The notes under the pieces are model-generated. The model did not search any database. It worked only from the letters and a program-made list of their open reading frames with translations, and was not told the DNA's origin. From assembly GCA_903835145.1 (NCBI GenBank), contig CAILMA010000210.1, forward strand, positions 1 to 5,155: DNA of 5,155 nt, in the 5' to 3' direction. This document shows positions 1 through 5,155 of the stretch, piece after piece. Position 1 is the stretch's first letter, and every line of letters starts with the position of its first letter. The stretch is from an uncultured Bacteroidota bacterium. Lineage in GTDB: Bacteria > Bacteroidota > Bacteroidia > Chitinophagales > Chitinophagaceae. Made by a program: the position numbers and the translations under genes.

Positions 1-34
1 AGCGCTGTTTCGCTACTGCCGAAGACGCATCAAA

Positions 35-330
35 CTACCAATAAATGTTTTTTGAAGGAGTGAACTCACAAACTTTTTGTTCGTCGACCGTCTCTAAAAA
101 ACAATTGTGTATTTCTTTTTATAAGGTATACACCGATATCCAAACAGCGCACGCCCGGGATCGCGGCAAATAGCGTGAATCCTTCGCGAATCCGATATTT
201 TTATAAAATAATCATAAACCTCGTCAGTGAATTTCTCTGCCGTATCTATTAATCCTTTAGACTCGATGTACCAGGCAATTTCTGCAATTGATTCCGCGAC
301 AGATTCTTTTATGGTTATCTGGCGGCCCAT
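35..330 (-). pseudogene. ParE/RelE-family toxin, frameshifted (intact ORF 94-330)
   Basis: This is the toxin half of a type II toxin-antitoxin pair. The frame opens at ATG 330 and runs 78 codons to a TAG at 94-96. It shows a ParE/RelE layout: an N-terminal strand (QITIKES), a helical hairpin around residues 10-45 (AEIAWYIESKG, then AEKFTDEVYDYFIKI), and strands ending YKKKYTIVF. Family members are usually near 95-100 residues, so the C-terminus is missing. It is present in the next frame: one extra T in the six-T run (plus-strand A run 96-101), or a -1 slip, continues as LETVDEQK and ends CEFTPSKNIYW at a TAG at 35-37. That gives 98 residues, the expected length and ending. The start overlaps the antitoxin by 16 bases. 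The cause could be an inactivating indel, a sequencing error, or recoding. ParE toxins poison gyrase and RelE toxins cleave mRNA; the sequence alone does not decide which applies here. Confidence 0.82.
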
Positions 331-482
331 TTTCCGATCAGTTTTTTGCTGTGTGCCCGGGCTTCTTCTATTGACAAGATCTTTTCAGGCCTTGATTTGA
401 GCGCAGCTTTTCTTTGCAATGCCTCATAGGTCTCAATAGGTAGGACTACATACGATTTGTTTTCTATGACAAGCTTATTCAT
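315..482 (-). CDS. small antitoxin of the ParE/RelE-type cassette
   Basis: This 55-residue protein starts MNKLVIENKSYVVLPIETYE and ends KLIGKWAAR. It lies directly upstream of the toxin, and its stop (315-317) is 16 bases inside the toxin frame, so translation of the two is probably coupled. The first half resembles the short strand and helix start seen in Phd-like or prevent-host-death-like antitoxins (YVVLPIETYEAL). The second half is charged and helical (SIEEARAHSKKLIGK) and would be the toxin-wrapping tail. Antitoxins of this class bind and neutralise the cognate toxin and usually repress their own promoter. I chose ATG 482 because it gives the full N-terminal strand. No strong Shine-Dalgarno sequence is seen, which is normal in Bacteroidota. 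The protein is too small for any firm family assignment; its identity rests mainly on gene order and overlap with the toxin. Confidence 0.72.
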   Translation of the reverse strand: MNKLVIENKSYVVLPIETYEALQRKAALKSRPEKILSIEEARAHSKKLIGKWAAR

Positions 483-496
483 CGCTCTGTTTTTTT

Positions 497-504
497 CAAA
501 AATA
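497..504 (-). promoter_or_regulatory. possible -7 element for the toxin-antitoxin pair
   Basis: On the minus strand this reads TATTTTTG, an exact match to the Bacteroidota -7 consensus TAnnTTTG. It ends 15 bases before the antitoxin ATG, which would leave a leader of only about 8 bases. No convincing TTG -33 element lies at the expected spacing upstream, and the local sequence is AT-rich, so a chance match is possible. Confidence 0.25.
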
Positions 505-671
505 CTAAAAAATTACTGACGAAATTTCAGGCGCGATTGCACAATAAAAAGGTTCGAATGAAACCTGCCCCATTTTCGTAAACCCCCACGAAACTTCAAG
601 CCCAAACATAATCCACAACTCAATGCAGTTAAGATAAATGCCAGCAAGACGTTTTTAGCACAAATATGCAG

Positions 672-693
672 TCAATATCTACTCAATATCTAC
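672..693. repeat. perfect 11-bp tandem duplication
   Basis: The unit TCAATATCTAC occurs twice in a row without mismatch in the non-coding stretch 483-714, between the DUF4476 gene stop and the antitoxin start. No third copy adjoins it. It may be a slippage duplication or a paired binding site. The rest of this 232-base gap shows no supported gene, RNA or terminator. Confidence 0.6.
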
Positions 694-714
694 GACTTCC
701 GCCCAGTATCCTCG

Positions 715-1461
715 TCACCTGTTGTTACTCACGAATTTATCAAGGTCTTCCCTGTAACTTTGGTAGGTAAGTTTATCTTTCAATATTGAAAAAGACTGCT
801 TGTCAATTGTTTTCGGGTAGGCCCATTCTGCAAAATCGACCTTGGTGCTTTCAAAGCTGAAAATATCCATGATACCGGCAATCTGCGCGCACGTAAATTG
901 TTCGTTATCGAGTGCTTCCTTAACGGCATTAAATTTTTCAGTATCGGTGTTCTTTGTTGCCGCTTTCTTTTTAGCCTTTTCCAGTTTTGCTTCACCAACA
1001 GCCGCCGCCATATCGGTAGAAGCCACCGGCGATGCCGCAGGTTGGTTGTTGCCCGGGTTGTAATTGTCAGCGGGTGGCTGCGTGTTAGCCATATCGTTGT
1101 TGTAATTGGGCTGTGGGTTACCTGAGATTCCCATTTCCTGTTCCGTTTCACTTATTGTGTTGCTGTTAGGGTCGTATGTGAAATAGGTGATATGACCGCT
1201 ATAAGTTTTTACTCTTCCTTCAAAAGATGTTTGTTCTACCATTCTGCCACGGCGGTTCTGGTAGGTTGTAAATATCTTTACATAGTGGCGGCCCGGTGGC
1301 AGGTCGCCAATAGTTACAGACTGTCCGCGTTTATTGAAGTACCTGCTGTCTACAGAAACGGTGATGAGCGAGCGATCAGCAAGGCTTATGCGCATAGCTG
1401 ACTGGCCGAACGACGTTGCCGCACCCGAAAGGAATAAGAAAGCAATCAGTAGTTGTTTCAT
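715..1461 (-). CDS. secreted DUF4476-domain protein
   Basis: This 248-residue protein has a clear signal peptide: MKQ, then a hydrophobic core (LLIAFLFLSGAA), with likely cleavage after Q20 in SFGQ-S, typical of Bacteroidota. There is no lipobox cysteine, so it should be released into the periplasm or beyond. Residues 22-105 look like a small beta-rich domain (ITVSVDSRYFN, VTIGDLPPGRHYVKIF), similar to the N-terminal part of other DUF4476 proteins. Residues 113-150 form a low-complexity N/P/Q linker. Residues 152-180 are a Lys/Ala/Glu-rich helix, and residues 177-245 match DUF4476 (FNAVKEALDNEQFTCAQI, then IFSFESTKVDFAEWAY). The molecular function of DUF4476 is not known. ATG 1461 is the first start that keeps the whole signal peptide; the AT-rich leader has no Shine-Dalgarno motif. 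The gene points the same way as the methyltransferase upstream but is separated from it by 177 bases, so it probably has its own promoter. Confidence 0.9.
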   Translation of the reverse strand: MKQLLIAFLFLSGAATSFGQSAMRISLADRSLITVSVDSRYFNKRGQSVTIGDLPPGRHYVKIFTTYQNRRGRMVEQTSFEGRVKTYSGHITYFTYDPNSNTISETEQEMGISGNPQPNYNNDMANTQPPADNYNPGNNQPAASPVASTDMAAAVGEAKLEKAKKKAATKNTDTEKFNAVKEALDNEQFTCAQIAGIMDIFSFESTKVDFAEWAYPKTIDKQSFSILKDKLTYQSYREDLDKFVSNNR

Positions 1462-1526
1462 ATTTTTAATGTATTTTTTGTTGGCAGTTGATCAATTTCT
1501 ACGCATTCTATGACCATTTATTTTGT

Positions 1527-1535
1527 ACAAAGTAA
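1527..1535 (-). promoter_or_regulatory. possible -7 element for the DUF4476 gene
   Basis: The minus strand reads TTACTTTGT, one mismatch from the Bacteroidota -7 consensus TAnnTTTGY. It lies about 65 bases before the ATG at 1461, giving a leader of normal length. No good -33 TTG partner is at the expected distance, so support is weak. Confidence 0.25.
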
Positions 1536-1603
1536 AAAGTGCAATGAAAGCGTGATTGTTAAAAACTAAAAGAGAATTTCTTACCTGCATATAACGCAAA
1601 TGC

Positions 1604-1625
1604 TATGCCAATAATATTTGACATA
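1604..1625. repeat. imperfect inverted repeat after the methyltransferase gene
   Basis: Arms TATGCCAA and TTGACATA pair over eight positions with one mismatch around a 6-base AT spacer. The element begins 14 bases past the methyltransferase stop on the minus strand. It could end that transcript, but the stem is AT-rich and no T tract follows it in that direction, so a terminator call is not secure. Confidence 0.3.
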
Positions 1626-1638
1626 CTGTTAAAACCAA

Positions 1639-2376
1639 CTACCTTACCAGTAAGGCACACAGTATGCCGGCAGATACCGCAGCGTTAAGCGATTCGGCGC
1701 CGCCGCGGCGCGGAATAAGTATCTTTTGAGTAGCTATGGCTTGTATTGGGTCAGAAATCCCCTTCGACTCATTGCCTATTACTATAATGGCCGCTTTTGG
1801 TATCGCAATGTTGTAAACATTTTCACCATCGAGTGCGGCTGCCAATACTGGTATTTTTACTGTGCTTAAAAACGCCTCGAGATCAGTTTCGTAAATATTT
1901 ACCCTCAAGTGGCCACCCATGGCCGACTGAACAACTTTTGGGTTATAAACTTCAGCGCAATCGTGCGAGCATACGATATGTTTTATGCCAAACCAATCAG
2001 CAATGCGAATCATGGAGCCCATATTTCCGGGGTCGCGCAGATTGTCCACCGCAAGGCACCACTCATTGATACTGGGTAGCGGGGAAGGCTGGGGCATTTT
2101 TACCACCAGCAATACCTGATTTGGTGCCTGCAGCGTACTTACGGCGGCAAGTTCATCGTTGGTGACTGTTATTAGTTCGGCTTCGGGGTGTGCCCCTATA
2201 AGACTGGTATGGGCTTTTACCCATTCGGCAGTACCTACAATTTTTTCAATAGGTTTACCTGTTCTCAGCCATTCCTCAGCTATCTTCGTACCTTCGGCGA
2301 TAAATACTTTATACTCGTTCCTGAATTTTTGTTGCCATAAGGATCGGATATATTTATTTTGCGTTTTTGATAACAT
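1639..2376 (-). CDS. SpoU/TrmH-family RNA 2'-O-ribose methyltransferase
   Basis: This 245-residue protein should transfer a methyl group from S-adenosylmethionine to a ribose 2'-OH in rRNA or tRNA, acting in the cytoplasm. The N-terminal part (about 1-95) matches the RNA-binding domain found before SpoU domains (KYIRSLWQQKFRNEYKVFIAEG). The catalytic SPOUT trefoil-knot domain follows. Motif 1 is near 109-130 (DNLRDPGNMGSMIRIAD, with N118 and the catalytic-type R124). Motif 2 is at 199-208 (VIGNESKGIS). Motif 3 is at 220-236 (IPRRGGAESLNAAV, with E228, S229 and N231). All expected key residues are present and the length is normal. The start at 2376 keeps the standard N-terminus. The family includes RlmB, TrmH and mitochondrial MRM3-type enzymes; the target nucleotide cannot be read from the sequence, so no gene symbol is given. 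It is transcribed divergently from tamL across 207 bases. Confidence 0.94.
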   Translation of the reverse strand: MLSKTQNKYIRSLWQQKFRNEYKVFIAEGTKIAEEWLRTGKPIEKIVGTAEWVKAHTSLIGAHPEAELITVTNDELAAVSTLQAPNQVLLVVKMPQPSPLPSINEWCLAVDNLRDPGNMGSMIRIADWFGIKHIVCSHDCAEVYNPKVVQSAMGGHLRVNIYETDLEAFLSTVKIPVLAAALDGENVYNIAIPKAAIIVIGNESKGISDPIQAIATQKILIPRRGGAESLNAAVSAGILCALLVR

Positions 2377-2583
2377 AGCATTGCAAAACTATTGTTTTAA
2401 AGGGGCAAACGATAACAAAAACATAAAAGATTTGGAGCCGGCGCCTTGCACCTTAGTTTCGTGTTGGGCTTAAGGTATCAGGCACTAATTTTGATAGGGG
2501 TTACACCAAAAGAAGATTTTGATTGCAATCTTCTTTTGTGATAACTATTGAACGGGGAAAGTTACTAAGACGGTAATACATTC
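2377..2583. other. divergent intergenic region between methyltransferase and tamL
   Basis: This 207-base stretch must hold promoters for both flanking genes, which point away from each other. I find no exact Bacteroidota TAnnTTTG/TTG promoter pair for either. The nearest candidates are a near-match on the minus strand around 2405-2414 (TATCGTTTG, one base too long) and TTCTTTTG at 2531-2538 on the plus strand, which lies inside the right arm of the palindrome described separately. No small ORF or RNA gene is supported here. Confidence 0.5.
2507..2538. repeat. perfect 12-bp inverted repeat upstream of tamL
   Basis: CAAAAGAAGATT is followed after an 8-base spacer by its exact reverse complement AATCTTCTTTTG. 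It ends 45 bases before the tamL ATG. It could be an operator for a dimeric regulator overlapping the tamL promoter, a hairpin in the tamL 5' leader, or a bidirectional terminator whose A and T tracts form the stem base. The last is odd between divergent genes. The symmetry is seen directly; the role is inference. Confidence 0.7.
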
Positions 2584-4986
2584 ATGAGCTTTAAAGTTGG
2601 CTTATATAGGATTTACATTGTGCTACTGCTGCCAGCTGTGTTTTACATGGCAGGCTGTAGTACTACCCGGCATATACCTGATGGTCAATATTTGCTTAGG
2701 AAGAATAAAATCTCACTGAAAACCGATAACATCATTTACAACAAGGGTGAGATGCGCGATAACTTGTTGCACCTTGCGCTGCAAAAGCTCAACACCAAGC
2801 CTTTTGGTTTGCCGGCATACCTATGGTTTTACAACCTGCAGTACAAGAAGCTGCATAATAAGCCCGATAGTGCCCTAAGCAAACTGGTGGAGCGGCCTGT
2901 AATTTATGATAGTGCGCTTGCGGCAAAGAGTATTGTGAATATGAAGAGCTATCTGTTCAATCAGGGTTTTTTGTATGCACGAATAAAAGATACAGTAGTG
3001 CTGCGGCACAAAAAAGCGAGGGTAACCTACAAGATTACAACTGGATTTAACTACCTCATAAATAAAGTTAACTACAACATCGACGACAGCGCTATAGCTA
3101 AAATAGTGGCCGAAGCAGCCGATGACACGCGCCTTGTAAAAAACAAGATGTTCACATTCGGACTGCCGGATGAGGAGCGCAGCCGGATTACGGCTATTAT
3201 AAGAAATAATGGTTACTATCAGTTTACACAAGACAATATTCGTTTTGTGCTCGATACCATGGATAAAGTTTTCCTAAGGGACGTAGAGAACCCGCTGGAA
3301 AATGCCATAAATTTTATATCATCGGCCAAGACGAACAAGAAGCCGACGACTGATATTGAAGTGATTATAAGAACAGAGAAAGACAGTGCAAACATTCCTT
3401 ACCATATAAGCAAAGTAGATGTTTACCCCGACTATGGCGGTGGTAGTGACTTGCAAGGAGTGCAAGTGATGGAGGATACTGTTGACGGCATCATTTTCAG
3501 GTATCACGAAAGGTATGTGCATTATAATGTTTTGGCCGATCGTATTTTTCTGCGCCCGGGCCAGCTATACGCTCAGGCGGACTATGACAAGACCATCGTT
3601 AAGCTGAATGAACTTGGTATTTTTCAGTACATACGCATACAGCCAATTGAGGACCGGCGTGATAGCACGCTCTCCTGCAACATTTACCTCAGTCGGAATA
3701 AGAAATACGATTTCAATGCCAATATAGAGTCCAGTAGTGGCTCTACTTACCAGTTAGGCTCTTCTGCAGCGCTGAGCTTCAGGAACAAAAACTTTGAGAA
3801 GGGTGCAAACCTGCTTACGGTTAGCCTTAACGGGGGGGTAGAGCTATCTTATTCTGGCACACAGGGCAAGAACTTTATTGACCACTTTGGGTTGCTCACC
3901 GAGTACTATGGGTTGAACGCAAGTCTCGACCTGCCCAAATTTCTTGCACCAATACCTTCAAGCTTGTTTGACAATACTAACCTGCCGCACACCATTATAT
4001 CTGGCGGTACCAACGTTATTGACAGGGTGCAGTACTTTACGCTCATTAATACCAGCGCCGGCTACAAGTATAACTGGCGCCCGAATAAAGCGATTTCGTG
4101 GGATTTTTCGCCGGCATTTATGAATATCATCAGGCTGCCGCGGGAAACGGATACGTTCAGGAAAGACCTGGATAACAATGCTTTTCTGAAAGACAGTTAC
4201 AAACAGGATTTCATAGAAGGGGAAAATCTAACGTTTTCGTACAGTGATTTTATTAAGAAGCAAGGGCGCAATTACTTCCGGCTGAAGATCAGTTTTGAGG
4301 AAGCCGGTGGGGTGCTTGGTGGGCTGAACTCTCTGGGGTATGCACTTAATGACCTGTTTAAGATAAAGTATGCGCAGTACACCAAGTTCGATTTTGATGC
4401 GCAGCGCTTTGTGAGCCTGCCTCATTCGGTTGTTGCGCTGCGGTTCTTTGGCGGTGTGGGTATGCCCTATGGTCAGTCGGTGGTGCTGCCTTACATTAAA
4501 CAATATTACGTTGGCGGGCCTTATAGCCTTCGTGGCTGGCCTATAAGAAGCCTTGGGCCCGGTAGTTATTACGACCCTACCGGTGGCGGAACCAGCAACA
4601 CGCTTGACCGTACCGGGGATATTAAGCTTGAATTCAACGCTGAATACCGTTTCCCAATCACACCGCTGTTTGCTGGTAACGTGAAGCTAAATGGCGCTTT
4701 GTTTACAGATGCGGGCAACATTTGGCTCGCACGCAAGGACAGCTCAACAGTGGGCGGTGAATTCGATATCAGCAAGTTGGGGCAGGATATCGCGATGGAT
4801 GTGGGAGCTGGTGCCCGGTTCGAAATTGTATCCTTTCTTACGTTGCGTTTCGATGTCGCCATCCCGGTTAAGAAACCGTACCTGCCAAATAATTACGGTT
4901 GGGTTTGGGATAAAATAGATTTTGCAGACCCTACATGGCGCGCCAATAATGTGGTGGTGAATCTTTCTATCGGGTATCCGTTTTGA
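2584..4986 (+). CDS. tamL: TamL, outer-membrane Omp85/TamA-like lipoprotein
   Basis: This 800-residue BamA/TamA-superfamily protein is the Bacteroidota version that carries a lipid anchor. The signal peptide has a hydrophobic core (IYIVLLLPAVFYMAGC) with a lipobox ending at C25. The residues after it (STTRHIPDG) lack the acidic surface-export signal, suggesting a periplasm-facing anchor. Residues of about 70-365 hold POTRA-like repeats, with boundaries clearest near 155-230 and 273-365 (YHISKVDVY). The 16-strand barrel begins near 375. It contains the Omp85 lid-loop motif GGPYSLRGW at 644-652 with R650 and ends in an aromatic-rich strand with terminal F800, the expected beta-signal. TamL pairs with the inner-membrane protein TamB in envelope assembly and lipid or protein transport; the exact substrate is not settled. 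A stop (2566-2568) lies in frame upstream, so ATG 2584 is the only full-length start. No tamB follows within the window. Confidence 0.92.
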   Translation: MSFKVGLYRIYIVLLLPAVFYMAGCSTTRHIPDGQYLLRKNKISLKTDNIIYNKGEMRDNLLHLALQKLNTKPFGLPAYLWFYNLQYKKLHNKPDSALSKLVERPVIYDSALAAKSIVNMKSYLFNQGFLYARIKDTVVLRHKKARVTYKITTGFNYLINKVNYNIDDSAIAKIVAEAADDTRLVKNKMFTFGLPDEERSRITAIIRNNGYYQFTQDNIRFVLDTMDKVFLRDVENPLENAINFISSAKTNKKPTTDIEVIIRTEKDSANIPYHISKVDVYPDYGGGSDLQGVQVMEDTVDGIIFRYHERYVHYNVLADRIFLRPGQLYAQADYDKTIVKLNELGIFQYIRIQPIEDRRDSTLSCNIYLSRNKKYDFNANIESSSGSTYQLGSSAALSFRNKNFEKGANLLTVSLNGGVELSYSGTQGKNFIDHFGLLTEYYGLNASLDLPKFLAPIPSSLFDNTNLPHTIISGGTNVIDRVQYFTLINTSAGYKYNWRPNKAISWDFSPAFMNIIRLPRETDTFRKDLDNNAFLKDSYKQDFIEGENLTFSYSDFIKKQGRNYFRLKISFEEAGGVLGGLNSLGYALNDLFKIKYAQYTKFDFDAQRFVSLPHSVVALRFFGGVGMPYGQSVVLPYIKQYYVGGPYSLRGWPIRSLGPGSYYDPTGGGTSNTLDRTGDIKLEFNAEYRFPITPLFAGNVKLNGALFTDAGNIWLARKDSSTVGGEFDISKLGQDIAMDVGAGARFEIVSFLTLRFDVAIPVKKPYLPNNYGWVWDKIDFADPTWRANNVVVNLSIGYPF

Positions 4987-4992
4987 TTTATT

Positions 4993-5027
4993 CGTTAGTC
5001 TTTAGTCGTTAGTATTTAGTACTTAGT
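4993..5027. repeat. five tandem heptads of form NNTTAGT
   Basis: Starting 7 bases after the tamL stop there are five consecutive 7-base units: CGTTAGT, CTTTAGT, CGTTAGT, ATTTAGT and ACTTAGT. The TTAGT core is invariant and only the first two bases vary. From memory, similar short heptamer arrays occur between genes in other Bacteroidota genomes; their function is unknown. Confidence 0.8.
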
Positions 5028-5041
5028 CGAAAGCTGTTTTG

Positions 5042-5060
5042 TACTTCTAATTTAGAAGTA
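5042..5060. repeat. 19-bp palindrome, possible hairpin after tamL
   Basis: TACTTCTAA and TTAGAAGTA are exact reverse complements around a single T, giving an 8-bp stem with a 3-base loop in RNA. It lies 56 bases after the tamL stop. It could end or stabilise the tamL transcript, but no T tract follows it on either strand, so it is not a standard intrinsic terminator. Confidence 0.5.
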
Positions 5061-5155
5061 GCTAGGAGCCTGTCGGGCTTAAACCGCAGTTGTACGTTTT
5101 ATCCAGATTTCAGTGGCTGGATTTCCAGGACACATGTGTTTATTTGTTACCTGCC

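Noticed and set aside
1..14. Small hairpin AGCG/CGCT at the left edge, possibly ending the toxin transcript.
   Set aside because: A 4-bp stem cut off by the window edge is too weak to call.
513..668. Minus-strand frame of about 50 codons with a hydrophobic stretch (LLAFILTALSCGLCLG) ending at a TAA at 513-515.
   Set aside because: It has no ATG, only TTG/CTG-type starts, no recognisable domain, and no ribosome site. It could be decay or chance.
842..1401. Several plus-strand frames of 69-75 codons and a second minus-strand frame across 780-1151.
   Set aside because: They lie antisense to or out of frame with the DUF4476 gene, have low-complexity shadow composition, and match no family.
1797..2473. 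Plus-strand frames of 90 and 104 codons over the methyltransferase gene.
   Set aside because: They are antisense to a gene with all SpoU motifs intact and have no recognisable features of their own.
2875..4862. Minus-strand frames of 67-118 codons and a plus-strand 75-codon frame inside tamL.
   Set aside because: tamL is continuous and matches its family from end to end; these are shadows in other frames.
5101..5128. Competing short inverted repeats (ATCCAG/CTGGAT and CTGGA/TCCAG).
   Set aside because: Stems are only 5-6 bp, mutually exclusive, and without a T tract, so they do not support a terminator or mobile-element end.

Overview
The window looks like chromosomal DNA from a Bacteroidota bacterium, most plausibly Chitinophagaceae or a related Sphingobacteria-like lineage. 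The main evidence is an Omp85 protein with a lipoprotein signal (TamL, a Bacteroidota hallmark), a DUF4476 secreted protein, a ParE-like toxin/antitoxin pair of a type common in this phylum, AT-rich leaders without strong Shine-Dalgarno sequences, and a heptameric TTAGT-type repeat downstream of a gene. The family-level placement is inference.

Layout from left to right. (1) 35-482, minus strand: a two-gene type II toxin-antitoxin cassette. The 55-residue antitoxin (315-482) comes first and overlaps the toxin by 16 bases. The toxin ends early at codon 78 in a six-base homopolymer. One extra base there, or a -1 slip, restores a normal 98-residue ParE/RelE-type protein ending at 35. (2) 483-714: non-coding, with one perfect 11-bp tandem duplication. 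(3) 715-1461, minus: a secreted DUF4476-domain protein. (4) 1639-2376, minus: a SpoU/TrmH-family RNA 2'-O-ribose methyltransferase with all three conserved motifs. (5) 2377-2583: the divergent intergenic region, containing a perfect 12-bp inverted repeat upstream of the next gene. (6) 2584-4986, plus: tamL, an outer-membrane Omp85/TamA-like lipoprotein with POTRA-like repeats and a C-terminal beta-barrel. (7) 4987-5155: a non-coding tail with five heptad repeats and a small hairpin. A minus-strand reading frame may enter from the right edge.

The genes do not form one pathway. The RNA methyltransferase and tamL are divergent housekeeping-type genes, the DUF4476 protein is an envelope or secreted protein of unknown role, and the toxin-antitoxin cassette is the accessory element. 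I see no CRISPR array, RNA gene, insertion sequence or defence island, and no clearly new multigene system. The observations most worth following are the homopolymer frameshift that truncates the toxin, the palindrome before tamL, and the heptad repeat after tamL.
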